In this document: positions 1-7,272 of the stretch, one piece after another
How positions within the stretch are numbered: position 1 is the stretch's first letter
Layout of the letters: the number at the start of each line of letters is the position of its first letter
NCBI GenBank assembly: GCA_040758475.1
Contig: JBFLVN010000080.1
Location: forward strand, 1 to 13,780
Direction: 5' to 3'
Length of the DNA stretch: 13,780 nt
Origin: JBFLVN01 sp040758475
GTDB lineage: Bacteria > JAGRBM01
Program-made: the position numbers and the translations under genes
Notes under the pieces: generated by a model
The model's database searches: none
What the model saw: only the letters and a program-made list of their open reading frames with translations
Told to the model about the DNA's origin: nothing

Positions 1-144
1 GCCGCGTACGTAGCGTGGGGGCGGGGGAGGGGCAAGGAGGGCGAGGGAGCGGCCCCTTCCACCCATTTGTGGGCCTTCCGGGGTTTATCTAGGCTGGTGC
101 TGATTCCCGCTGGAAATTGTGCCGGGGTTTTCGAGGGGCTTGCG
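1..144 (+). other. G-rich leader upstream of the first gene
   Basis: No gene can be supported here. Bases 17-47 are a dense run of G tracts on the + strand: five G, one base, five G, one base, four G, a six-base spacer containing GG, then GGG at 39-41 and GGG at 45-47. This fits the usual pattern for a G-quadruplex and is on the coding strand of the gene starting at 145. A TAG at 11-13 could end a gene from outside the window, but only three codons precede it. No convincing -35/-10 pair was found. A TTG at 67 opens the long frame upstream of 145 but has no clear ribosome site. Confidence 0.45.
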
Positions 145-1953
145 ATGGGGAAGTGGTACGTCTTTTCCGACAAAGGGGAAGTGGGACCTTACACGGAGGA
201 TCAGCTTCACCTCCGCGTGGCCGCGGGTGCGTTCGACGAGCACGCCAAGATCAGGCCCGAGGGCTCTTCGCAATGGACTTCGCTCGGCAGTACCCCCTTC
301 GCCTCTTCGATCTTGCGGTTTCAAAACCCCGGTTCCTCTCCGGGTGCAATACCGAAATCGCCTTCCCAGCCGGTCGCCTCCCCTCCGGCGGCGGCGGTCC
401 GCTACGCCGGATTTTGGATAAGGCTATTTGCGCTTTTTGTGGATTGCTTGATCGCTGTCGTGATCGCCATTTTCGTGGCGATGTCCTTCGATATGCCGGA
501 CGCGGAGGATCGGGGAAGGGGGTGGAATCTCCTTTCTCAAGCGTTTTTCACGCTGTTGTCGAGCGGCATGATCGCCAAGTGGGGTGGCACTCCCGGGAAG
601 CTGCTGCTCGGGCTTCGGATCGTCCGCCACGATTCGTTGAAATTCGTTTCCTTTGGCGTGGCCCTTTGGCGGGAATCGCTTTTCTGGATCACTTCTGTGG
701 TCGCTGAACTGGCCGATGTGGCGGTTGATGCGGCAAAGGGAGGCCCGCTGAGCGAGACCGTATTCCTGTTGCTCGTGGGAATGGTTCTGGTGCTGGGAGT
801 ATTTGCCTGGTTTATTGCTTTGGCCGTGAGCGTTGGCACTCATCCCCAAAAACGCGGTTGGCACGACCGGATCGCGGGAACGGTCGTTGTGCACGTTCGG
901 ACCCTTCCGGCGGGAGTGGATGGCGCCAAGTTCCTTCGTCCACGGCTTCTTTATCTGATACCCGGCCTTTTGCTGGCCCTCTGCCTGATCGGTTTTGGCG
1001 GTTACAAGATGTTTCTATCGCATGTTTTTCGGGGATGGGTGAAAGAGTGCGAAGCCGGTTCCGCGGAGACTTGCAGGAACGTCGCCGTGATGCTCGAACA
1101 CGGTAGGGGTGTCGAAAAAGACTTGGCCCAAGCCGCGAAATACATGGAACGGGCCTGTGAATTGAAAGACGATTTGGCTTGCCTTTCTCTGGCATACGGC
1201 CTTGGAGACAAAGAGGGCAAAAAGATCGAAAATCAAAAATTCGATGAACTTTGCGAAAAAGGCCATGCCATGAACTGCCTTTTTTTAGCCGCGATGTATA
1301 AATTTGGGGATAGCGCGCCAAAGGATTTGAGCAAGATGTCCGCGCTCTACGAGAAAGCCTGTGGTCTCGGGGAAAAATCGGGCTGCATCTACGCGGCGGA
1401 AGCCTATTGGCGGGGAGACGGCGTGCCCCAGGATCGCGCGAAGGGCCACGGCGAGTTGCTCAAATACTGCGACGAGCGGGAGAAGGAAGCTTGTACGACA
1501 TTGGGTCAACTTTATCTCGAAGTGGGGCTGGATGGAGCGCCGAACCCTGTACGCGCCCTTTATTACGCCGAGAAAGGGTGCGAATACGGAGACGATGGGG
1601 GCTGCACGGCGGCGGCCGGACAATACCGCTTGGGCCAGGGGACCATCAAAGATCTCCACCGGGCCGAGCAATTCACTCAAAAAGCTTTAGAGATCAATTC
1701 CGATTCCATTTCCGGGTGGGAATCCCGAGTATATGATTTTATCGCCCAGGGGCGTTTGGGCGAGGCCGAAAAAGCCGCGAAGAAATTAACCGATTTTACT
1801 ACTGGGAAGGGCTATCCCTACAGCACCCTGGCGGACGTCTACGTGGCCCAAGGCCGCCTGGAAGAGGCCCGGCAGAATTACCAGAAGGCTTGCGATTTGA
1901 AAGAGGAAGAGGCTTGCGCGAAAGCGCGCGGCGAACTTTCTCCTCCAAAGTAA
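145..1953 (+). CDS. GYF_2-RDD-Sel1 repeat membrane protein with CX7C pairs
   Basis: A 602-residue membrane protein of unknown specific function. Residues 1-55 look like a GYF_2 (DUF4339) domain (WYVFSDKGEVGPYTEDQL), followed by a Pro/Ala-rich linker to about 84. Residues 86-250 are an RDD domain (VRYAGFWIRLFALFVD, KWGGTPGKLLLGLRIVR, KRGWHDRIAG), and a further membrane helix lies at 268-290. Residues 300-495 are Sel1-like helical repeats with cysteine pairs at 302/310, 338/346, 370/378, 406/414, 442/450 and 479/487; 583/591 lies in a TPR-like tail. Every pair is CX7C, as in Helicobacter cysteine-rich Hcp proteins, where such pairs form disulfides. If 174-190 also spans the membrane, there are five spans with the GYF domain inside and the repeats in the periplasm (inference). 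ATG 145 is chosen over TTG 67 because GAGGGG (133-138) lies six bases upstream and the GYF domain begins there. The next gene also encodes an RDD protein. Confidence 0.8.
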   Translation: MGKWYVFSDKGEVGPYTEDQLHLRVAAGAFDEHAKIRPEGSSQWTSLGSTPFASSILRFQNPGSSPGAIPKSPSQPVASPPAAAVRYAGFWIRLFALFVDCLIAVVIAIFVAMSFDMPDAEDRGRGWNLLSQAFFTLLSSGMIAKWGGTPGKLLLGLRIVRHDSLKFVSFGVALWRESLFWITSVVAELADVAVDAAKGGPLSETVFLLLVGMVLVLGVFAWFIALAVSVGTHPQKRGWHDRIAGTVVVHVRTLPAGVDGAKFLRPRLLYLIPGLLLALCLIGFGGYKMFLSHVFRGWVKECEAGSAETCRNVAVMLEHGRGVEKDLAQAAKYMERACELKDDLACLSLAYGLGDKEGKKIENQKFDELCEKGHAMNCLFLAAMYKFGDSAPKDLSKMSALYEKACGLGEKSGCIYAAEAYWRGDGVPQDRAKGHGELLKYCDEREKEACTTLGQLYLEVGLDGAPNPVRALYYAEKGCEYGDDGGCTAAAGQYRLGQGTIKDLHRAEQFTQKALEINSDSISGWESRVYDFIAQGRLGEAEKAAKKLTDFTTGKGYPYSTLADVYVAQGRLEEARQNYQKACDLKEEEACAKARGELSPPK

Positions 1954-1971
1954 TTGACGAAGGACTTGATG

Positions 1972-2556
1972 ATGAGCGGAGAACCCAAAACCGATGCGGC
2001 CTCTCTTCCTGCCAACGAACAGGCCCCGATCCGCTACGCCGGCTTCTGGATGCGCGTGGCGGCGAATCTTTTGGATGCCATCTTTGTGGCAGCTGCTTCA
2101 GTGATTATTTCTCTGTTAATCGAGTTTTTGCTGGTTTCTTTTGGTATCGTGACGATAGATTCAGAGACGGGTTTGTTCCTCCGGGCTCTGTTCTACCCGG
2201 TGGCGTTGATCGGTTTGGGCTTGATGGTGGCTAAGTATGGAGGGTCGCCCGGAAAGCTCGCTCTTGAGTTGCGAATTGTGCGTTATGGCGGCCAGCAAAG
2301 AATTCCTTTTGGAAAGGCATTATTGCGCCAATTTCTCCTTAGCATTACTTTTTGCGGGGATAGCCTTACTAGGGTAGACGAGATTGCCCCAAAGATGTCC
2401 GCTACCAATGCCTCCTTGATGGAGGCTGCGGTGGGCCTGATTTGTTTGGGTCTGATTGTTTCGATGATCGCCGCAATATCAAGTGTGTCGTCCGATTATG
2501 AGCATCGAGGTTGGCATGACCGGCTTGTAGGCTCGGCGGTTGTCTACAAGTCTTGA
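1972..2556 (+). CDS. RDD family membrane protein
   Basis: A 194-residue protein that is essentially a single RDD domain, a family of multi-spanning membrane proteins whose roles are mostly unknown (some are implicated in ion or stress physiology). Visible motifs are IRYAGFWMRVAANLLDAIF near the N-terminus, KYGGSPGKLALELRIVRYGG in the middle and HRGWHDRLVGSAVVY at the C-terminus. Hydrophobic spans lie near residues 30-55, 70-88 and 150-170. The motifs match the RDD part of the preceding protein closely, so the two are probably tandem paralogues. GAAGGA (1959-1964) is seven bases before ATG 1972 and four before ATG 1969; a TTG at 1954 directly after the upstream stop is less likely. The 18-base gap suggests cotranscription. 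Codons look less GC-rich than in rsmD downstream. Confidence 0.8.
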   Translation: MSGEPKTDAASLPANEQAPIRYAGFWMRVAANLLDAIFVAAASVIISLLIEFLLVSFGIVTIDSETGLFLRALFYPVALIGLGLMVAKYGGSPGKLALELRIVRYGGQQRIPFGKALLRQFLLSITFCGDSLTRVDEIAPKMSATNASLMEAAVGLICLGLIVSMIAAISSVSSDYEHRGWHDRLVGSAVVYKS

Positions 2557-2578
2557 TAAGCGGCCTTGGCGGTTTCCC

Positions 2579-3154
2579 ATGCGCATCATCTCCGGCAAAT
2601 GGAAGAGCCGCGCCTTAAAGGGCTTCGAAGGCGCGAAAATCCGCCCCACGAGCGACAAGGTGCGGGGCGCGCTTTTTTCCGCCGTCGAGTCGGCCCTCGG
2701 GGCGCGGGGGAAATCCTGGGAAGACCTCTCCGTCTGCGACCTCTACGCAGGAACGGGAGCCCTGGGGCTCGAAGCCCTCTCGCGGGGAGCGAAAAGCGCG
2801 GTGCTGGTGGAAGAAGATTTAGCCGCCGCGAGGCTTATCCAAGAGAACGTCAAAGTGTTCGAAGCGGAGGAAGCCGCTTCCATCCGGAAAAGCGCCGTGT
2901 CCAAGTACATCGAGAAAACGCCTGCGGGGGACGGCCCTTTCGATCTGGTCTTCGCTGACCCGCCTTACGGCAAAGGGGAATCGGGGCGCGTCCTTGAACT
3001 CGTTTCGCACTGGGCTAGAGTGGCGCCCGCCGCGCTCCTCGTCGTGGAGCGGGGCGAAAAGGAAAGCGAACCGGCTGTCCCCCCTGGTTTCCGGAGGATT
3101 TTCTCCCGGAGTTGGGGTGATACGGCGGCCACCGTGGACGAGAAGCTCCCATGA
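2579..3154 (+). CDS. rsmD: 16S rRNA (guanine(966)-N(2))-methyltransferase RsmD
   Basis: A 191-residue cytoplasmic SAM-dependent enzyme that methylates N2 of G966 in 16S rRNA during small-subunit assembly. The N-terminal MRIISGKWKSRALKG is the family signature and fixes the start at ATG 2579, although no good Shine-Dalgarno precedes it. The SAM-binding motif I is DLYAGTGALGLEALSRG (residues 54-70). The catalytic DPPY sits at 127-130 in VFADPPYGKG. Length is normal for the family. The stop overlaps the coaD start by four bases (ATGA), a pairing widespread in bacteria that implies translational coupling. The gene is 22 bases after the RDD gene and may share its transcript. Confidence 0.96.
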   Translation: MRIISGKWKSRALKGFEGAKIRPTSDKVRGALFSAVESALGARGKSWEDLSVCDLYAGTGALGLEALSRGAKSAVLVEEDLAAARLIQENVKVFEAEEAASIRKSAVSKYIEKTPAGDGPFDLVFADPPYGKGESGRVLELVSHWARVAPAALLVVERGEKESEPAVPPGFRRIFSRSWGDTAATVDEKLP

Positions 3155-3657
3155 CCGCCCAGGCCGGAAAAATCCGCGTCGCCGTTTATCCGGGTTCCTT
3201 CGATCCGCCCACCCACGGCCATTTGAACATCATCGAACGCGGCGCCCACGTCTTCGACGAAGTAGTCGTGACGATCGCGACGAACACTTCCAAAAAAGGC
3301 GTTTTCACCCCCGAGGAGCGGATGGATCTGATCCGCCAGCTCACCAAGCACCTTCCGAACGTCCGCGTGGAAGGCTTCACCGGCCTGCTCGTCGATTTCA
3401 TGTCGAAGAAGGACTACCACGTCGTCCTCCGGGGAATTAGGACTGTGCAGGACTTCGAATACGAATTCCAGATGGCTCTCTCCAACAAGCACTTGAACCC
3501 CGATATCGAGACGGTCTTCATGATGACCGACGCCAAGTATTCGCATTTATCCTCTTCGCTCATCCGCGAAATCGTGATGCTCGGCGGGAGCACGAAGGGC
3601 ATGGTGCCCGAGATCGCCGAAAAAGCCCTCCGGGAAAAGCTCTCCCCCAAGAAGTGA
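3151..3657 (+). CDS. coaD: Phosphopantetheine adenylyltransferase CoaD
   Basis: A 168-residue soluble enzyme that transfers AMP from ATP to 4'-phosphopantetheine, giving dephospho-CoA, the penultimate step of coenzyme A synthesis. The nucleotidyltransferase signature is complete: VYPGSFDPPTHGH (residues 12-24) with the (T/H)xGH motif at 21-24, LRGIRTVQDFEYEFQMA in the middle, and YSHLSSSLIREI near 130-141 (the SSxxIR-type motif that contacts ATP phosphates). Length is typical. The ATG overlaps the rsmD stop, so expression is probably coupled to rsmD. Confidence 0.97.
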   Translation: MTAQAGKIRVAVYPGSFDPPTHGHLNIIERGAHVFDEVVVTIATNTSKKGVFTPEERMDLIRQLTKHLPNVRVEGFTGLLVDFMSKKDYHVVLRGIRTVQDFEYEFQMALSNKHLNPDIETVFMMTDAKYSHLSSSLIREIVMLGGSTKGMVPEIAEKALREKLSPKK

Positions 3658-3696
3658 CTTTTCGGGGCGGGTTGCCTAAGAACCTCCCCCCTAAGA

Positions 3697-3720
3697 CCCC
3701 TCTTCAGGAACGGAGAGGGG
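3697..3720 (+). promoter_or_regulatory. Hairpin just upstream of the aminotransferase gene
   Basis: CCCCTCT (3697-3703) pairs perfectly with AGAGGGG (3714-3720) across a ten-base loop. It lies in the 76-base gap after coaD and ends two bases before the GAGGTGG ribosome site of the next gene. There is no following T tract, so it is not a classic terminator. It could be an mRNA-stabilising or attenuating hairpin, or a copy of a dispersed palindromic repeat. Confidence 0.45.
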
Positions 3721-3733
3721 ATGAGGTGGTGTC

Positions 3734-4936
3734 ATGAACGTGCGTCTGGCGGAACGGGTGAGAAGGATTCAGCCCTCGGCGACTTTGTCCATTGACGCCA
3801 AGGCCAAGCAACTCAAGGCCGAAGGCAAGGACGTGGTGGGTTTCGGCGCCGGGGAGCCCGATTTCGATACACCGGACCACATCAAGGAAGCCGCCATCGC
3901 CGCCATCAAGGCGGGCCAGACCAAGTACACCGCCGTGGGCGGCACGCCCGAGCTCCGCAAGGCCGTTTGCACGCGGATCAAAGGGGACTACGGCCTCGAC
4001 TATCAGCCGAATGAAGTCCTCGTCTCCTGCGGCGGCAAGCACACGCTCTATAACCTCTTTCTCGCCATGCTGGATAAAGGGGATGAAGTCATCATCCCCG
4101 CGCCCTACTGGGTGTCCTATCCCGAGATGGTCGGCATGGCCGACGCGACGCCCGTGTGCGTGGAGACCAAGGAAGAAGACGGCTTCGCTTTAACGCCCCA
4201 GGCTTTGGAAAAAGTCCTGACGCCCCGGACCCGCATGGTCGTTTTGAATTACCCCTCGAACCCCACCGGGGCGACCATGAGCGAGGCGCAAATCCGCGCC
4301 GTGGCGAAAGTTCTGGAGAAGCATCCCGACGTGTGGGTCATAAGCGACGACATTTATCTCCGCCTCCTCTACGAAGGGGCCAAGTTCTTTTCCATCGCTA
4401 CGATCTCCCAGCAGTGGAAAGAGCGGACCATCATCGTAAACGGCGCCTCGAAGGCCTATTCCATGACCGGCTGGCGCATCGGCTGGGCGGCGGGAAACAA
4501 GGACGTGATTGCGGCGATGGAAAAGCTCCAGAGCCAGTCCACGTCCAATCCCTCCAGCATCGCCCAGGCGGCGGCGCTTGCGGCCTTCACGGGGGACCAG
4601 CACGTCGTGGATAAAATGCTCGTAGCCTTCGACGAGCGGCGCAAGGTGATCGTGGACCTGCTCAACTCCATCGACGGCATCAAGTGCCGCCTGCCGGAAG
4701 GGGCGTTCTACGTTTTTCCGAACGTGAAGGGCGTTTTGGGCAAGTCCTTCAACGGGAAGAAGATCGCCTCCGACATGGACTTCGCGGCCTACCTTCTCGA
4801 ACAAGCCCTCGTGGCCGTGGTGCCGGGCACGCCCTTTGGCGCCCCCGGCTACATGCGCCTCTCCTACGCCACCAGCATGGACAACATCCGCAAGGGCCTC
4901 TCGCGCATCAAGGAAGCGGTGGGGAAGCTGGGGTAA
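3734..4936 (+). CDS. aspC: Pyridoxal-phosphate aminotransferase, aspartate aminotransferase type
   Basis: A 400-residue cytoplasmic fold-type I aminotransferase, most like bacterial subgroup Ib aspartate aminotransferases, which interconvert aspartate and 2-oxoglutarate with oxaloacetate and glutamate. Some relatives also use prephenate or aromatic acids. Visible features are GFGAGEPDFDTPDHI (36-50), KYTAVGGTPELRKAV (64-78), NYPSNPTGATMS (172-183), ISDDIYLRL (203-211) with the PLP-ring aspartate, and NGASKAYSMTGWRIGW (236-251) with the Schiff-base lysine at 240. YMRLSYATS near the C-terminus carries the carboxylate-binding arginine. The ribosome site GAGGTGG (3723-3729) supports ATG 3734. Exact substrate cannot be read from sequence. 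The gene may run with rsmD-coaD or have its own signal in the gap. Confidence 0.92.
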   Translation: MNVRLAERVRRIQPSATLSIDAKAKQLKAEGKDVVGFGAGEPDFDTPDHIKEAAIAAIKAGQTKYTAVGGTPELRKAVCTRIKGDYGLDYQPNEVLVSCGGKHTLYNLFLAMLDKGDEVIIPAPYWVSYPEMVGMADATPVCVETKEEDGFALTPQALEKVLTPRTRMVVLNYPSNPTGATMSEAQIRAVAKVLEKHPDVWVISDDIYLRLLYEGAKFFSIATISQQWKERTIIVNGASKAYSMTGWRIGWAAGNKDVIAAMEKLQSQSTSNPSSIAQAAALAAFTGDQHVVDKMLVAFDERRKVIVDLLNSIDGIKCRLPEGAFYVFPNVKGVLGKSFNGKKIASDMDFAAYLLEQALVAVVPGTPFGAPGYMRLSYATSMDNIRKGLSRIKEAVGKLG

Positions 4937-4944
4937 AATGGCTG

Positions 4945-4976
4945 CCTACAAGTAGGATATTTTTCATGTTATCCTA
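4945..4976 (+). promoter_or_regulatory. Palindromic candidate operator for the DUF433/DUF5615 module
   Basis: Two nested inverted repeats share half-sites. CCTAC (4945-4949) and GTAGG (4952-4956) are separated by AA. TAGGATA (4953-4959) and TATCCTA (4970-4976) are separated by a ten-base T-rich spacer. The site is between the aminotransferase stop and the antitoxin start, in locally AT-rich DNA, where an autoregulatory operator and promoter would be expected. TATCCT (4970-4975) might be a -10 box. A weak terminator role for the upstream gene is the alternative. Confidence 0.5.
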
Positions 4977-5009
4977 GGGGGCGCCGGATTCCTCTTAGAG
5001 GAGGCTTCC

Positions 5010-5252
5010 ATGTCTTCCCTTCTCGACCGCATTTCCATCGACCCGAACATTTGTTTCGGAAAACCCTGCATTCGGGGTACACGGATATGGGTATCTCTCC
5101 TGCTGGATTCACTCGCCGGCGGATTGACGGAGAAGGAACTCCTTGAAGAATATCCCCAGCTCACCCACGAAGATGTCCTTGCCGCTATTGCCTACGGCGC
5201 CGAAGCGGCCCGGGAAAGGATCATCCCCGTTCCGACAAAGAGGTCTGCTTGA
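5010..5252 (+). CDS. DUF433 family antitoxin-like protein
   Basis: An 80-residue protein of the DUF433 family, small winged-helix-like proteins usually found directly upstream of PIN-like DUF5615 genes and regarded as VapB-type antitoxins. The diagnostic stretch is ISIDPNICFGKPCIRGTRIW (residues 8-27), including the conserved GKPxIRGTRI. The region LTEKELLEEYPQLTHEDVLAAIAYGAE (39-65) matches the family's helical C-terminus. A strong ribosome site AGAGGAGG (4997-5004) is five bases before the ATG. The stop overlaps the next gene's TTG start (TTGA). Predicted role: bind and neutralise the downstream protein and repress the pair through the palindrome upstream. Confidence 0.87.
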   Translation: MSSLLDRISIDPNICFGKPCIRGTRIWVSLLLDSLAGGLTEKELLEEYPQLTHEDVLAAIAYGAEAARERIIPVPTKRSA

Positions 5253-5620
5253 AATTCAAGTTGGATGAGAATTTGGGGAACCGGGGCCTTTCTCTCCTTC
5301 GGAATGCCGGTCACGACGTAGAAACAGTTCGAGAGGAGGGGTTGGGCGGCGCGAGCGATGAGAAGCTTTTCTCCGTTTGTTGTCGCGAGGGGCGGGCCCT
5401 CCTGACCCTCGATCACGATTTCGGACACGTGCTCCGTTTTCCTCCGGAACGGTCTGCGGGCCTTGTCATTCTGGAAACACCGGGTGGGGTGACGCCCCGG
5501 GCAATTGAGGAACGCATGCAAGAAATGCTCTCCTTGTTAACGACTCAATCACTTGATCGCCATTTGTGGATCGTGGAACCTGGACGCATCCGCATCCATT
5601 CGGGTTCTCAGGAGGATTGA
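5249..5620 (+). CDS. DUF5615 PIN-like toxin
   Basis: A 123-residue protein of the DUF5615 PIN-like family, predicted Mg-dependent RNases forming the toxin half of DUF433 modules. The acidic set typical of the family is visible: DEN (residues 6-8), D37 in ASDEKLF, and D55/D57 in LLTLDHDFGHV. The C-terminus is rich in beta-strand (HLWIVEPGRIRIH). The start is TTG 5249, preceded at five bases by AGAGG (5239-5243); residues MKFKLDEN match the usual family N-terminus, so a rare start codon and coupling to the antitoxin are likely. The last 13 bases overlap the 3' end of the convergent gene on the other strand, with no terminator between. Confidence 0.87.
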   Translation: MKFKLDENLGNRGLSLLRNAGHDVETVREEGLGGASDEKLFSVCCREGRALLTLDHDFGHVLRFPPERSAGLVILETPGGVTPRAIEERMQEMLSLLTTQSLDRHLWIVEPGRIRIHSGSQED

Positions 5621-6501
5621 ATTTTTGTTCCAAACAGAGTTGCGGGTTTTCCCGCCTCATCCCCATCCGTCACCATCAGCACTTCCCATTCGTTCTCTCG
5701 TTCAACCGCCCATACGCCTTCTACTTTTTCCGTTCCTTTAATTTCTTCTATCCAGGCGATCCGGTTCTTTTCGATAATCCCCAGCGCCGATCCTTCGCAG
5801 GGGCCATCCAGGTAGGGATCGTCCGTTTGTTCGGCGGCAGCGGTGAAGAGGAGGCGGCCGTTCGGAAGAGGGCAGGCATCCGTGAAAGAAAGGGGGACGT
5901 TCCGGAGTTTTCCGAGATCGCAGGAAGTGATGGACCGGATGGCGTCGGGGAGGGGCTGTTTGCTCCCAATCGCTTTCAGGATTTTTTCCAGATCCAATTC
6001 GATGAGAAGGTTTTCTCCCGAAGCGCTGTTGCCGCGTTGAAGGAGGATAAGTTTTTCCCCAAGCACGGCGGCGCCTTCAATGTTGAGGGCTTTTATCTCT
6101 TTTGAGAGTTTCTCATAGAGCTTGGAGAAATTGACATCTTGCGGAGAGCCGGAAGGCTTTCCATCCGATGCCAACGGAATGAACGAGCCCCGGCAGCGGT
6201 TGGGCTTGGAGCCGGAGGGGACGGCCAGCAGGCCGCCGGGAAGGAGGGCGAGTCCTTCGAGATCGGGCTTTTCTTTTTTTCGGGCCTTGGGATCGAGGGG
6301 AAGTTCCCCGTCAAAAAGTTTAAGGAGCTTACCAGGTTTTTCTCCCTCCGCTTCGAAGATGCCGAGGGATAATTCATCGTCCGCGACGACGTAGAGAGAT
6401 TTCCCAACTTTCACGAGTCCACTGGCGGCGGAAATCCACGCCAGCCGCCCGGGGGAAGAGGGGGCTTCGAGCGTGAGAGTGCGGACTCTCTTTGGTTTCA
6501 A
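5608..6501 (-). CDS. Propeller-like protein, possibly DUF6929
   Basis: A 297-residue protein without a signal peptide or membrane span, so probably cytoplasmic. The pattern of short beta-strands and phrases such as AASGLVKVGKSLYVVADDEL (residues 25-44), KPDLEGLALLPGGLLAVPSG and VEGVWAVERENEWEVLMVTD recall phytase-like or SdiA-regulated-like beta-propellers, and from memory the DUF6929 family. No catalytic motif can be named. The start is TTG 6501, three bases after the stop of the upstream minus-strand gene; no early ATG exists, and coupling to that gene would explain the weak start. A later internal start is possible. The 3' end overlaps the DUF5615 gene tail to tail. Confidence 0.75.
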   Translation of the reverse strand: MKPKRVRTLTLEAPSSPGRLAWISAASGLVKVGKSLYVVADDELSLGIFEAEGEKPGKLLKLFDGELPLDPKARKKEKPDLEGLALLPGGLLAVPSGSKPNRCRGSFIPLASDGKPSGSPQDVNFSKLYEKLSKEIKALNIEGAAVLGEKLILLQRGNSASGENLLIELDLEKILKAIGSKQPLPDAIRSITSCDLGKLRNVPLSFTDACPLPNGRLLFTAAAEQTDDPYLDGPCEGSALGIIEKNRIAWIEEIKGTEKVEGVWAVERENEWEVLMVTDGDEAGKPATLFGTKIQSS

Positions 6502-6504
6502 GAC

Positions 6505-7272
6505 CTAATTCCCCATCTTGATCCATTCCCGAAGCCACGGAGTGACGCGCCCCAGATGGGGGAGGTAGTAGACCAGGAAAACAATCACGGGCCGGTGGAT
6601 GAGGACGATGAAAGTAATGAAGAGCCCGGCGCCGACGAAAATTTTTGGGGGAAAGTCCTCTTTCGTGAGTTTCACTTTTCCCCGGAGGATCGAGAGGAAG
6701 GGGATGGTGGAGACGGTGCGCTTGTAGTCGTCGAACGCCGCGCCGTACTGGCGGCTAAGGCTCGGGTTCTCGAACAAAATGACGCCGAGCACGTTGTAGA
6801 GTTCCATGGTGAGGAAATAGAAAACCGCAAGGCCGCTTCCGAGTACGAGCATGTGGCCGAAGAGAAGGCAGAATACCGACCAATAAAGCGGGTGCCGGGT
6901 GATTTTGTAATAACCCCGCACTTGCAGGTTCCCGTCGGGCGGCGGATTTTTGAATCCCCAGAAAGAAATCCCGAGCTGGGCCGTGCCCCACATGAAGAAA
7001 ATCCCCACGGATTCGATCGTGTACATCAGGGGTTTAAACCACGCCTGGTCCCGCCAGTACCAAAGCCGCGTGGTTTCAGGAGAGTGCTGGAAGAGATAGA
7101 GGAGCGAGGCGCCGAAAAGGAAAATGGTTCCCGCGTTGTAGAAGATACGGTAGGTCTTGTATCCAATTTTGGGTTCGAAAAAGCGCTTTAAGAATTGCCG
7201 CGGCCACAAACTGGACCAAACGGAAAACCCCGCCACGTGGAGGAACATCCAGAAATAGGGGCTTTCCGCCAT
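6505..7272 (-). CDS. NnrU/isoprenylcysteine methyltransferase-like membrane protein
   Basis: A 255-residue integral membrane protein with about six hydrophobic segments (roughly 8-22, 45-62, 84-102, 127-146, 150-167 and 211-236). The core signature is VRGYYKITRHPLYWSVF (residues 118-134), with the RHP motif of the ICMT/phospholipid methyltransferase/NnrU superfamily, followed by ENPSLSRQYGAAFDDYKRTV (168-187), the family's E...L...YG..Y..Y pattern. These enzymes use SAM to methylate small or lipid-linked substrates; the substrate here is unknown. MddA-like methanethiol methyltransferase is an alternative. The ATG at 7272 has no clear Shine-Dalgarno. It lies 75 bases from the divergently transcribed kinase-like gene and leads directly into the propeller-like gene. 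Confidence 0.8.
   Translation of the reverse strand: MAESPYFWMFLHVAGFSVWSSLWPRQFLKRFFEPKIGYKTYRIFYNAGTIFLFGASLLYLFQHSPETTRLWYWRDQAWFKPLMYTIESVGIFFMWGTAQLGISFWGFKNPPPDGNLQVRGYYKITRHPLYWSVFCLLFGHMLVLGSGLAVFYFLTMELYNVLGVILFENPSLSRQYGAAFDDYKRTVSTIPFLSILRGKVKLTKEDFPPKIFVGAGLFITFIVLIHRPVIVFLVYYLPHLGRVTPWLREWIKMGN

Noticed and set aside
67..144. TTG at 67 as the start of the GYF_2-RDD-Sel1 gene
   Set aside because: No good ribosome site, and the conserved domain begins at ATG 145, which has GAGGGG at proper spacing.
3658..3733. Intrinsic terminator after coaD
   Set aside because: The hairpin lacks a T tract and is followed at once by a ribosome site.
6556..7191. Plus-strand open frame of 211 codons opposite the NnrU-like gene
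   Set aside because: The minus strand has membrane spans and the RHP motif; the plus-strand translation is charged and unlike any known family.
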